NCBI GenBank assembly: GCA_047967505.1
Contig: CM106538.1
Direction: 5' to 3' (one strand)
Length of the DNA stretch: 64,000 nt
From: Dipteris shenzhenensis
Lineage: Eukaryota > Polypodiophyta > Polypodiopsida > Gleicheniales
The position numbers and the translations under genes are program-made. The notes beneath the pieces are model-generated. The model saw only the letters and a list, made by a program, of their open reading frames with translations, made no database searches and had not been told where the DNA came from. Positions 1 through 10,485 of this stretch are shown here, in pieces; position 1 is the stretch's first letter, and each line of letters starts with the position of its first letter.

Positions 1-1040
1 ATCTGGAATGGCATGGTCGACAATCTTTGCTGGGTAATTCTTTGCGAGCTGAAAGCATTTACTGGTTGACAGTTTTTCAGTCTCCACTGGCTTTATAAAA
101 ACCTCGTTGTTCCTCCTTTGTTTCTTTTAAGGGCATCACTTCTGTTGCTAATGTTATTCATGATGATGGCTCTGTGCTACCTTTTCTCTGGCAGCTACAC
201 GGTATGGCTTGGGCTCTCATTATCGTGCTTTGTGGCAACAAATTGCTTATATGCTTTCGCCTTTTGTTCTGATTCCTCCTTTGGAACTTTAGAACAGGTT
301 GGAGGATTGAACTTTGACTTCCCCAGGGTCCTCTTCTCGCCCTTTGAGGCTATCTCAGATTACGATGCCTGTATTGTATAAAATCCTTTTGCCGCAACCT
401 TGGGTTTCAGAAAAAGACAATTCTATTTGGCGAATGCATCGCCCATCCAAGTGGTGGAGAAAGAGATTATAGCAACTTTGGGCCTACAAAGATCCTCTTC
501 AGCAACAGGTTTTCTTCTGTCGAGTGCTTCTTGGCATTTTTCCATCTCGATAGATGTTGGCTCATAGACACATTGCTCCTACTCATTGCCACGGATGTTT
601 GATTTCTCAGGAGACTATGCCTAATTTATTCTGGTTATGTCCATGTTCTTGTGGGGTTCTTGTGAGTTCATTGATCTTCTTCGGCAACGCCTACGAGCAA
701 GATTCCCGACTATTCCTTTTGGGAAGTCTTTCTGGCTCTTTGGTTTTCATCCACCCAGACCGGAGTTTCATCTTTTCTTTGTTTGGGTTCGCTATTGGGC
801 ACTCTGGACTTTATGGACAGACAGGAACTGTAAAGTCTTTGGTGATCCTGTATTTTCCTTGTTTGGCTTTTTTAAGCGTTCTCTGCAGCAATCCTTCTTT
901 GATTGCTTGCAGACACGCTGCATAGATCATGATGTATATCTAGCATACACTGAGATTTTCAGCTGATGTAATTTTGGATGCCTCGTTTGGAGGTCGCTAC
1001 TCTTGTAATATAATCAATCAAAGGTTTTCACTGAAAAAAG
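1..1040 (+). mobile_element. LINE 3' remnant (reverse-transcriptase C-terminal region)
   Basis: The plus strand shows broken reading frames whose last part (about 637-966) resembles the zinc-finger-like tail after plant L1-type reverse transcriptase: a Trp-rich stretch followed by WTDRNCKVFGD, close to the usual W..RN..IF pattern. Frames shift at least twice and stops are frequent, so no protein is made. The sequence after 966 is non-coding and ends in a short A-run near 1035. The 5' part lies outside the window or is lost. Assignment rests on one short motif; other degenerate repeats are possible. Confidence 0.5.
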
Positions 1041-1090
1041 TGTGTGCGCATGGTGCACACACACGTGTGCGCACACACACACGTGCATAC
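1036..1090. repeat. CA/TG-type microsatellite
   Basis: A run of alternating CA and GTGTGC dinucleotides follows the end of the LINE remnant and leads into the ACATACATATGT motif of the next tandem duplication. It could be the eroded simple-sequence tail of that LINE. Confidence 0.7.
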
Positions 1091-1265
1091 ATACATATGT
1101 ATGTGTATATGTATAAGCACTCCACTACTGAATTCAATGTTGAATTCTCAGTTTTGGGAGATAGGTTAGATTTACTACATACATATGTATGTGTATATGT
1201 ATAAGCACTCCACTGCTGAATTCAATGTTGAATTCTCAGTTTTGGGAGATAGGTTAGATTTACTA
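1090..1265. repeat. 88-bp tandem duplication
   Basis: Two head-to-tail copies, 1090-1177 and 1178-1265, begin CATACATATGTATG and end GATTTACTA. I see a single mismatch between them (ACTACTG against ACTGCTG), so the duplication is recent relative to the surrounding remnants. No coding content. Confidence 0.9.
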
Positions 1266-1281
1266 CTAGTTGGCCCCTATA

Positions 1282-1532
1282 TACCTAGATGAATCCAGGA
1301 ACATTCCCACACTCATCCTCTAAAAATACAACATAGTGCAGTTTCAATCTCACGATAGTCACTCATAAGATTGAAAACCATAAACTCAATCACCCATAGC
1401 AGGAACTATGACATCCCCATTGACGTCATCAACGCCCAACAGTGGGTGTAGACCATAGTATAAAAATATGCTCTATTGAGTTTCTGTCAGCACTCCGAAG
1501 GTGAAGGGCAGACTCAGCCATGACGAAGGCTG
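1282..1532 (-). mobile_element. Short retroposon family, copy A
   Basis: About 251 bp, sharing most of its length with 8061-8403 and 17554-17846. It begins (plus strand) with TACCTAG, as do the other copies. It is flanked by a 13-bp direct repeat GTTGGCCCCTAYA at 1269-1281 and 1533-1545, with one mismatch. A fixed TACCTAG end and a variable opposite end are what 3'-fixed, 5'-truncated retroposition would give if transcription is on the minus strand. No protein is encoded. Confidence 0.75.
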
Positions 1533-1700
1533 GTTGGCCCCTACACTAGGGCTGGTCAGCCTGTTTTGAGAGAGGAGGCAGCCTGCCCCACTCTCTCTTA
1601 TACATAGTGGCTGTTTGCCACTCTTCTGAAACCTCCATACAAGGCATGCAGGAGAGGAAAATCACCATCATTTGTATGATTCCATTGCTTTAGTTTTCCA

Positions 1701-1814
1701 GACTGGTCAATGATTGTCGTATGATATCTAGGGTAGCAAAGATTACATTCTATTGTATTTGGGAGACAAGACTGGTCAATGATTGTCATATGATATCTAG
1801 GACAACAAAGATTT
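1701..1814. repeat. Pair of ~44-bp direct repeats
   Basis: The segment starting GACTGGTCAATGATTG at 1701 recurs at 1770, with a spacing of 69 bp and a few substitutions. No gene is visible around it. Confidence 0.8.
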
Positions 1815-2660
1815 TACAATTACAAGAAAAAGTTTCATTTCTCAACTCCTAACTCTTCTACATTATATATACTATGACACGTCAATTGACTCACAAGGAT
1901 TAAGACTTAACTCTTACGGAGTCACACCTTTGTGTTAGAAAATAGACAGCTGCTTGCTTAAGCCAACTCCCCACAGCAGAAGACTTGTTCTAAGGTTCAC
2001 ATGATGCAAAATAAATCTCTCTCTCCATCTATCGTTGTTTTGGGGTTCATCTGGAACCCTCAAATGTCTTCCAGACAGGACATTCTAAAAGATCTCATTA
2101 CTCAAAAAGCAGAGAAAGACTAATAAACAGATCATAAATGTTTTGCAACAGTGTATCGGATTGACAAGTCACAATACTATGAAAACAATACGTATTGCAG
2201 AAAACAATGCCATTGGAATACAATTTAGACAACTGTAGAACTATAGCATCATGAAGAACGGATCATTGAATATGTAACATAGATATCCAAGGCAATAGTC
2301 ATCATCATTCAATAGAATACTCTCTTACAACAAAATCACATCTCTCTCATCATATATGCTCACACGTCTCTCATATGCCGATATGAAGGGATACACCCGA
2401 AAATTGGTGTCCCTTCCTGTCTGAAAGCAACTAAAATAAGGAAAATAGTATCTTGGATATGTATACCCATATATCCAGTATTACTGGCACACCCGGTGGA
2501 TAGGAATTTGGAACAAATTCTTGGACCTGAACCCACCCTGATGCTTAACTCAGCAAATTATAGTGGTATGCAAGTAAGCTCTCTTCATGAGGCAACATCT
2601 CCTCAATCCAAGACCATGCTGGAAAATAGAGAGACGAGCTTGATGCAATACCAAGATTCC
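1815..2660. other. Interval without recognisable gene
   Basis: AT-rich sequence with short unrelated open frames. I recognise no coding domain, RNA gene or element boundary here; it separates the 1.7-kb repeats from the 3' part of the minus-strand element that follows. Confidence 0.5.
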
Positions 2661-2661
2661 A

Positions 2662-4101
2662 CTACTTCCAAACATAGCTGCTTACAAGTTTCCCAGAAGA
2701 ACTGTTGAAACCAATATTTATTCTATAAGCCAGATAAAAAGCAGAATCAGTTGCTGGGGTGTCACTGGGATCAATGGTAGAAGTAATTAGAACATTTTCT
2801 GTATCAACTGGCTGCTCAACTAAAGTAACTAAAGTAGATTTCTCAATTGGAATTTCTATACCATAATGCTCAACTGGAGCAGTGTCTTTCCCTGTCACCT
2901 ATTCTTTTTCCTCCAATTCTTGACAAACTCCCTTAATAATTTCTTTAATACCCGTATCAACAAATTGTTGCGAGTCAAATTTTTCCCCCAGTTCTTCTTT
3001 AACAAGCATCTCCTAAGCTACTTGAACTAATTGGAATTTCCATACCATAATGCTCAACTGGATTAGTGTCTTTCTCTGTCACCTATTCTTTTTCCTTCGA
3101 GTCTTGACAAACTCCCTTAACAATTTTTTTCAGACCCGTAACAGCAAATTGTTGCAAGTCAGACTTTCCCCACTTCCTCTTTAACAAGTATCTCCTGAGC
3201 TACTTGAACTAAGGCACAAGCAGCAACAGTCTGCTCCTCTTGATTAACAATGCTTGGTTCCTCTTGGGTAACAACTTCTGGTTCTTTCGCTGTACAAATT
3301 TTCATGTGGCTTCTGAAGCACAACTTCTGCTTCCCTTTCAGTAACCGTTCTTGGTTCTATCTGAGCCCCAATTTCCGGTGCACTAAGCACTTCTTGCTCC
3401 TTAGAGGTCCTGGGCTCTTCCTCTGTGAAGGCTGATTCTCCCAATTCCAAAACAGATGTAGCAAAATTCCTTGTTTAGATCTTTTCTCTTCATAGAGCTC
3501 CTTTTGCAAGGCTTCCAGTTGTTCTTGTAGTATAGTGATTCTGATAGATTCTTCAATCTTCAAATGATTAGAAAACGGGTGAGCTAATGTTATCATCAAC
3601 TTCTCTTTAACTTGAGTCCACATTTAGTTATGCAACTGTTTTTACAACTCCTCACAACGTATGCCACTCATGAAAATACCTTCCACTGTGTCTTGGACTT
3701 AATCTAGGTCTCCACATCATCGAATGCATTCACCCTTTCTTGCAATAATGTGTTCTATGTCATCAATTGGGCATTCCCTTCCATTAGCTGATTTAACTGC
3801 TCTGCTAAAGTCCCCTTCACCTCTGTCAACCACTGTTGAGCATCTTGGACTATTGTTGTTTTAGTAGTCACCAAACTTTGTAACCTCGTGGTCTTTTCAC
3901 AAATAACTGCATTTTGATGTTGAAGTTGCACCAAGGCCAATTGAGTTTCTTCTGCCTCCACAAATTATTATGCATGTGTTTCTTAAACCTTTCATGTCCT
4001 ACTCTGAAGGCTTTGTGAAGCTGCCTTTCAGTATCTAATTCCTCCATCAAAATCTGTATACTCTGTAATTTTACTTTACGTAGTTGGTGGTAGCTAGACA
4101 A
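2662..4101 (-). pseudogene. Post-integrase coiled-coil frame of Ty3/gypsy element A
   Basis: Downstream of the integrase remnant on the same strand lies about 1.4 kb of broken but clearly once-coding sequence. Frames at 4101-3868, 3961-3755, 3623-3357, 3450-3244 and 2898-2662 are rich in Glu, Gln, Lys and Leu with heptad-like spacing (for example LQEQLEALQKEL), as in a coiled coil. It contains a 184-bp internal tandem duplication. Its position after pol suggests an extra open reading frame of the retrotransposon, but no domain family is recognised and it could be a captured host fragment. Several stops and frameshifts mean it is dead. Confidence 0.5.
2847..3213. repeat. 184-bp tandem duplication inside the coiled-coil frame
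   Basis: Copies 2847-3030 and 3031-3213 both start TTGGAATTTC and end CTACTTGAACTAA. They differ by scattered substitutions and small indels, so the duplication predates much of the decay. A period of 184 is not a multiple of three, consistent with duplication after the frame was already dead or with later indels. Confidence 0.85.
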
Positions 4102-4239
4102 AATGTTAAAAAAAGGAACTAACTAGGAGATAGCTCTCATAAACTTATTTTATCCGTTCACCGGTGTTGGGAATACATTGCCATGCAAGTCCGCAATCCA
4201 GAATGTTCCCAAGTCTTCCTCCAATTGAAGCAACTATTC

Positions 4240-4757
4240 CTGGAGAAACTAAACTGACTCCTACGGGCTCATCTTCTCAGCCGCAATCCGCAAACTTGAG
4301 GATATGAATTCCATCAGTACTACAGCCTCCAAGCCGTAAACCAACCAAAACGGTGTCATTCCCGTGGTGAAAAGCTGTTCTGTATGCCCACAAAGCTGAA
4401 TCCAGTTTTGTATCCCAATCTTTCCGGTTCTTTGATACGGTTATCTTCAAAATTGCTTCATCGTCTTGTTGCTACTCTCCACCTCTCTATTGCCCTACGG
4501 ATGATACGTCATAGCCACCTTAAGAACTACCATATGCACATTTGTCAATCGCTTCACCGTATAATTCAGGAAGTGAGTTCCTTGATCTGATACCAACTCG
4601 ATCGGACATCCGAACCATGTAATGATATTCCGGTACAAAAATGTCATTGTGTTAACTGCTGTATTATCCCTTAGCGCCTGCACCTCAACCCATTTGGTTG
4701 AATAATCCATGGCCATCACCACATACTTGTTCCCCGTGTACTGTGCTGCCGCCTTAC
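4240..4757 (-). pseudogene. Ty3/gypsy integrase fragment (element A)
   Basis: The frame 4757-4495 reads through the integrase catalytic core: MDYSTKWVEVQAL, FLYRNIITWFGCP and ELVSDQGTHF match the D..D region of plant Ty3/gypsy integrases, here with the SDQGTHF variant typical of the non-chromovirus branch. Further along the strand TPFWLVYGLEAV marks the C-terminal part. The 5' end is cut at about 4757, where sequence related to the LTR of element B begins. RT and gag of this element are absent from the window. Integrase would insert element cDNA into chromosomes; this copy is inactive. Confidence 0.8.
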
Positions 4758-4830
4758 AACAACAAGAAACAGCAAAACGGCACAGCAGATCCTTGTTCCA
4801 GTCCGTACACAAGTACCCATCCAATGATAT
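4758..4830 (-). repeat. LTR-derived scrap at the junction of elements A and B
   Basis: A short stretch around 4762-4812 closely matches 9719-9767 inside the LTR of element B (AGCAAAACGG...CAGATC, then TCCAGTCCGTACAC). It lies between integrase of element A and the 3' untranslated part of element B, as a deletion or recombination scar would. Confidence 0.65.
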
Positions 4831-5153
4831 ACAATGATATACAACTGGCCATGAACATATGGTCTAGGAGAGCACGTGAATCCATCCATAAGTCCAGGCA
4901 TAACCAACTAGAGTGACTAGTACACTCATCATAAGGGTCTCATGGCAGAAATATTGTTAGCCAACAGCACCTCAGGTGAACATAAAGTATCACCAAGCGA
5001 CCCTATGATACCCTGAGAGCTGTCAGTCACGAGGAGATGGAGGCATGACCCCCCTCGTGAGCACCAGGTACTGCTCCAGACCGATGCTCGGCTGAACCTG
5101 TATGTCCCTCGACCGCAGTCGGCATAAGCTGGTTGCATCCAAATAGAGCTGCA

Positions 5154-6047
5154 CTAGCTTGAATCTGCCAATTCACCTTCCTCCAACCACTTCACATCTA
5201 GCGCTGAATAATTCTTAAACTTTACCAAGTAGGGACGCTGAGTGCGACGCCGTACTTTCCTGTCAGAGTGTGCCAAAATCTGCTCAGGAACAAGTACCTC
5301 ATCAAGCTCTTCAACCTCGGGTTGATCCTCATGGAGCTTATCATCTGGCACTTCACCTTGAAAAGGTTTCAACAAACTAACATGACAGGCATTATGGATG
5401 GTCCAGTGATCCGGTAGCTTCAGCCTGTAAGCTACATCATTTATCAATGCCAAAACCTGGAAAACACCATAGTACTGCATCTTCAACTTTGTGTACACTT
5501 TATCCTTGCCTTTCTTCCTCTTTGACCGTGCTTTCTGAAAACGCAGCAGCACCCAATCTCTTTCTTTCAGGAGCATTTCACGGCGGTGCTTATCTTCTGC
5601 CCTTTTGTGCTTGTCCTGGCTTTTCTGGAGGGCTGTTTTGACCTTCTGATAGGCAACATCCAAACTTTCCACAAACCTGTCCGCTTCAAAAATCTTCTCC
5701 TTTGTATGCAAAATGGGTGGAGCCTTGCGTTCCCCTGCCACAATTTCAAAGGGTGCTTTTCCTGTAGAAGAATGCACCGTATTGTTGTATGCAAACTCGA
5801 CAAGTGGCAAAAATTGCTCCCATTTTCATTGTTGATCTGAAACATAGCACTTGAGGAGATCCAAGACAGTGGAATTCGCCTCTTCGGACTGCCCATCTGA
5901 CTCTGGATGAAAAGAGGACGAAAATTTCAGAGACGTACCCATGTTTTCGAAAAGACCTCTCCAGAAAAGACTAGTCATCCTGGGATCTCTGTCACTGACA
6001 ATTGATTGAGGCATCCCATGATGTTTGAACATCCTTCTTCTGAACAA
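5154..6047 (-). pseudogene. Integrase with C-terminal chromodomain-like tail, element B
   Basis: The frame starting at 6047 has the integrase core: [10 protein letters not shown], then [13 protein letters not shown] with the catalytic Glu. The frame 5810-5154 continues VEFAYNN, the GPY/F-like region (YGVFQVLALINDVAY), HVSLLKPF and a tail EEVLVPEQ-like segment followed by YLVKFKNYSALDVKWLEE, which resembles a chromodomain. Chromodomains of this retrotransposon group are thought to guide integration to marked chromatin. The N-terminal zinc-binding part of integrase is deleted. The two frames are linked by a frameshift near 5830. Confidence 0.8.
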
Positions 6048-6081
6048 GAAGCATTGAAGAGCAATAAGGAGAGGAGCTTGG

Positions 6082-7078
6082 CTATATCAGCCCTTTTTCC
6101 AGCAGCTCCTTCACCTGGCTCATGATCTCCTCCTGTTGGGCTGCACTACCCTGATACGGAGGCTTGTTGGGTGGTGAGCTACCTGGAATCACATCAATGC
6201 CATGATCCTCCGGCCTTTCGGGTGGCAATTCATGTGGCAAAGCATCTAGAAAATTGCAAAAGAAAATTTGTCCTGTTCTTATCCAACTCTGAAAGGCTGG
6301 GATTTTCCTCACTCAAACAGCCCTCTTTTGCAAAAATCAAGTAAGCTGAAGATGCTTTTTCATTATGTTTGTAATAGCAAAAGCTGATACAACAGGGACT
6401 GACTCTCCCTTATGTTTTACATCAAGAACATGGGTCTTGCCCCGATGTGTAAGTGTCAGGTTCTTGTTTCTGGTGTCAAGCACACCTCCAACTCGGTAAC
6501 ACCAAGGCATCTCCAACAAAACATCTCTCACGCAGTGGCATAATGTAGAACTCTTCCGTGTCCACATAGTTCTGAATGTGCAGCCGCAACTTCCCGATGA
6601 TCGGAGTGACAGGAGTGACCAGCTCAGGATTAGCCATGTTTGCTTCACATTGAGCTCCCATATCTTCTGCACGTATGCCCAACTTTGCTGCGAGCTCAGG
6701 TGAAATGAAATTCGCTCGGGCTCCCGGATCAAAGAAAATAAGAAATGATTGATCTCTGATCTTTCCCCAAGCCCTGCATAACTCCATTTTCTCCAATTCA
6801 TGCGTGACATCAGGCAACAGACCAGCACTCGGCTTTGGCTTTTTTCCACTTGTGTCATCTTTCTTTTCCTCCTTATGCTCATGCTTTTCCTCTACAAAGC
6901 ACTTCCTCTTCCGATGAGGGCATTCATGGGCTCTATGGCCTTTCTGCTTGCAAATGTAACACTTGTGGGCTTCAAACAGCACCTGCTTCTCCTCGGGAGA
7001 CAACCGAGGTCGTGACGAAGAGTGTCCACGCCTTTGGCTTTTGCAACAAAGGCTGATTTTGCTGGTTTTTCGAACCAC
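6082..7078 (-). pseudogene. Zinc knuckle, protease and RT start, element B
   Basis: At about 6985-6940 the frame has CYICKQKGHRAHEC, a canonical CX2CX4HX4C nucleocapsid knuckle. The aspartic protease follows, with FFDPGARANFIS in place of the usual D-S/T-G-A. The segment [15 protein letters not shown]...NKPPYQ and VKELLEKGLI is the start of RT. Just after it (about 6080-6040) RT stops and integrase sequence begins, so the polymerase and RNase H are deleted. A frameshift separates protease (to 6476) from the next frame (6882-6337). Confidence 0.8.
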
Positions 7079-8875
7079 TTAGCCTTTTTAAAATCTTCCG
7101 TGGCATTGCCTTTGTTTCCCAAGCTGTTTTTAAACCCACTGATCCGTCCTTGCATCAAAGCATATGTTGTATTTGCATTCTCTATAAGTTGGGACAGATT
7201 TGTCACCTGTATTTTTGTGCAATAATCCCTTCTCTCTTTAGGCAAACCACAGCAGTATTTCTCAACCTGCTCAGAGAAGGGAACCTGACAGAAGGAGCTG
7301 ACAGGTAACAAGGCATCCCAAAATTTCTTATTGTATTCATCCAAATTTCTGCAACCCTCTCCATTAAGCTGATGCCACTGAGTCATGATATCCACTTCAT
7401 GATATCCACTTCAAACGTGGTGGTCAGCCATGCCGCTCAAAACAACTGCTTAAACTCAACCCATGTCGCGGGGCTCTTCCCTGCAAAAGTAAATTAGTCC
7501 ACCACTGGAGGGCATTACCCTTCAAGAAAGTGGCGGCTTTTCTGATTTTTGAGCTCTCAGTGAAGTTACCTCCGGTGTACGCAGCATCAAACTGTTGCAA
7601 ATACGTCAAGGCTTTCAACCGGTTCTGCATCCCACTGAAAGTCTCAAACTTGATTGCTGCCCCACCTTCTTTGAAATCCTTTGGTGGCTGCAAGTATGGG
7701 GGCTGCATCATTCCAGGTACATTAGTTCCAGTTCCCATAGTGGAATTACCCATGCCAGGTCCCATACCAAACATCTGCGGGGGTCCCAACGAACCACCCA
7801 ACATACCAGGCATCCCTGTCTGCATTCTGGGCTGCATCCCCATGTTGGCATACATTACATTTGCATTCCCGGGCTGCATCATGCCTCCCATCATAGGCTG
7901 TTGTACCAGCTGCATATTGGGATGGAATGGAGCATTTTGAGGGCCTAACATACCCATTCCTCCCATGTGCTATCCCACCATGGCCTAGAAAACTGATCCA
8001 CTGCCAAAATAACCTGGTTGCATCACAAGCTGAGGGTAGGACTGCTGTCCTTGAAGCACATACCTAGGTGAATCCAGGAACATTCCCAAACTCATCCTCT
8101 AAAAACACAACATAGTGCAATTTCAATCTCACGATAGTCACTCATAAGATTGAAAACCATAAACTCCATCACGCATAGCAAGGACTAGCTTCTATGACAT
8201 CCCCACTGACATCATCAACGCCCAACAGTGGGTGTAGACCATAGTATAAAAGTACAAATCCACACACCCACACATACTTGAGCATCCATTTATACAAAGT
8301 CTCCGTACTGAGTTTCTGTCAGCACTCCGGAGGGTAAGGGCAAACTCAGCCATGACGAAGCCTAGCACTAAAGGAGAAGGCTAATCAAAAAGTAGTCCAA
8401 AAAGGACTACTGTCCTTGAAGCACAGACTGAAAATTATTCCCACGCGAGGGATTTTGCTGGAAATTCGTGGGCTGCTGGGTGTTTCCCATCCCAGATCCA
8501 TGCAAAGGCATCTCTAGTGGCTGTCCACTTAAAGATACATGCCTGTGAGTCTTCTTATGCTTCTTCTAAGCTGTCTTTTGGCTTCCAGGGAAAGCATTAC
8601 TGCCAGGAGAAGCTTGCATAATCTCCATGAAAGTCTGTTGTAGATGTGACAGGGCTCCCATTGCACTTTGCATTCGCAGCTGAAAAAGGGCATTGGGATC
8701 AAGCTGCTCCGCTTCATTTGTATCGTCCTCCAAATCCTCAGTGGCATGCTCAGGAGAAACATGCTATCCCTCATCATTCTGTTCTTCTTCACTCTCACTG
8801 ATGTTGTGCTCCTCCTCAAAGTTGTTTGCTTCCTGCTTGGAAATAGTTAATGATCTTTCTCGGTGTGACATCATG
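6892..8875 (-). pseudogene. gag of element B, interrupted by a short retroposon
   Basis: The N-terminal part (about 8875-8430) is acidic, includes LDPNALFQLRMQSAMG, and carries at least two in-frame stops. It is then split at 8404-8060 by a 343-bp retroposon. The next part (7966-7424) starts with about 95 residues dominated by Met, Gly, Pro and Gln, followed by the capsid-like segment with FLKGNALQWW. The final part (7395-6892) holds the rest of the capsid and a basic linker to the zinc knuckle. Gag forms the particle shell; this one cannot be translated intact. Confidence 0.75.
8061..8403 (-). mobile_element. Short retroposon family, copy B (inside gag)
   Basis: The longest of three copies (343 bp). 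It is flanked by a 22-bp direct repeat at 8039-8060 and 8404-8425 that differs at one base. It starts TACCTAG at 8061 on the plus strand, exactly at the repeat boundary. The host gag frame lines up again across the insertion once one repeat is discounted. Its other end (8391-8403) carries AGTAGTCC, the inverse complement of the first bases of the adjacent target duplication. Confidence 0.8.
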
Positions 8876-9140
8876 GCTGTAATACAGATGCAATAACCAC
8901 TTCTCTCCACCCAAAGCTACCAGGGCCCACCTTCTGTAGAAAGAGAGTGTGGCCCAGCAACAGAACCACTGTAACCGGCCTTCAAAACGCCAAAGGGCAG
9001 AAAACCACAACTAACTGTGATTACACCGTCAATTACAGCCACTTAGCATCCATTTAAACACACCAGATCAGATAGCATAAAGGAAAATACAGGTGAGGCT
9101 AGAAAGCCCCTGCAATGATCACACAACGACACCAATTGGC

Positions 9141-9160
9141 CCCAAACACTTGGCGCCCCT
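9141..9160 (-). other. Candidate primer-binding site, element B
   Basis: Directly after the LTR end (CCGCA at 9165-9161, minus strand) the sequence reads AGGGGCGCCAAGTGTTTGGG. The GGCGCC-containing start resembles plant Ty3/gypsy primer sites, and it matches 13415-13434 downstream of the LTR on the plus strand. The tRNA is not assigned. Confidence 0.45.
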
Positions 9161-10485
9161 TGCGGTATTTCTTTATTCTTCTTTCGTGAAAAGTAATAGT
9201 AAAATTACAACCAGGGCGCACCCTGAACTGTTCCCATTGGCTATCACTATTCACTGGCCCACACTAGGCACACACTGCATCAAACTGGCACACCGTGCAT
9301 CCCAACTGCTAGAGCGAGGCATAGGCATTCTCTAACCTCATCAACTTGGGTTCACCCTCTGTAACTGGGTGATTGCAACAAACCCAGGAAATCCCCTAGA
9401 GAATTTCAAATAGAGAACTAGAACTAAATCCAACAGAGAAAAAGAAAGAGAAACTGGGCTGGAATTCCGGGATTGCGCACCCACAATACCGGCTGCAACC
9501 AAAAACCCCTCCTCCACACTAGAACACATTCTCGTGGTAGCCAGGTAGCCAGTACCCTGCCCAAGACTTCAAAACAGAAATTCGCAACAGGAAAACCCTA
9601 ATTCGCAGCGACAGATCACTGGCTTCAGCTGCATGCAAGTACAAAACGTCAGCTACAAGGTCTGTATAGGCTGTACGGCCTGTCCGTACAGTCCGGAAGC
9701 TGATCGTACAACAGGAAACAGCAAAACGGTGCAGCAGATCCCTGTTCCAGTCCGTACACAAGTACCTGCAGCACAGTCTGTACGGACTGCCTGTCAGTCC
9801 ATACAGCCTGTAAATCCTGCCGTTCAGTAGCAAATCAGCACTAGAAAGGGGTCCAATGATTCGCAGTTGATGCTCCCTGGCTTGGACTGCGTGCAACAGG
9901 ACTGGAGAGCAAGGAAACAATGAAAAACAGCCGCAAGATAGCAACCAGCAGCCCGGAGGTCGTTTGGCGCAGCAAACAAGAGAGGAAGGAGCTGGCGAAT
10001 TCCAAAACTGATCCCAGAACTGGACGCCAGCTGCCCTACTTGGAGGAAGATGCTAAAATTGGAGCTAGTAGGGTGCATGCCTAACACGTGGCACATTAAT
10101 GCCCCTAACCCCCTGTACCAAGGAAACGTTGGTTTCCTATGGGCAACTTTAAAGGTTCTAACCCCACTAACCAATGACAAGCATTGGTACTGTCTAGGGG
10201 CAACCTTTTGATCCTTTTTAACCCCTCTTCCAACGTGAAACTTGGGAATCTATCTGAGGGCAAACTTCCTAGCTCCGTCACACCCCTCCGCGAGGTCAAA
10301 GTGATGCCATGCCTTGATTCTAACAGTTAGGTCTAGCCAGTGTTTCCAATTAGATGTTAATAGTTAGATGTTAATACTAGGGGCTTTCAGGAACTTACCG
10401 CTCCTCTAGGCCAGTCCCCCATGGCCAAACTGGTTACAAACTTAGTCATAGTTTACTTGCTTACAAAATTCACGTCCCCGTGACA
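9161..10485 (-). repeat. 5' LTR of element B
   Basis: Minus-strand sequence starts TGTCACGGGGACGTG at 10485 and ends AAATACCGCA at 9161, about 1325 bp. Between about 9655 and 9830 it carries many GTACGGAC/GTCCGTAC palindromes. The start matches the LTRs at 53582 and 57557; the end matches the LTR ending at 13414. Confidence 0.7.

Larger units (their letters stand above)
4816..10485 (-). mobile_element. Decayed Ty3/gypsy chromovirus-like element B
   Basis: Reading on the minus strand: LTR 10485-9161, primer-site region, gag (about 8875-6892, split by a short retroposon), protease, the start of RT, then a large internal deletion that removes most of RT and RNase H, then integrase and a chromodomain-like tail ending near 5154. 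The 3' LTR is not intact; the body fades at about 4816. It is the same family as the element at 53582-58459: they share protease, integrase and tail motifs and an LTR start TGTCACGRGGACGTG. Stops and deletions exclude activity. Confidence 0.8.
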
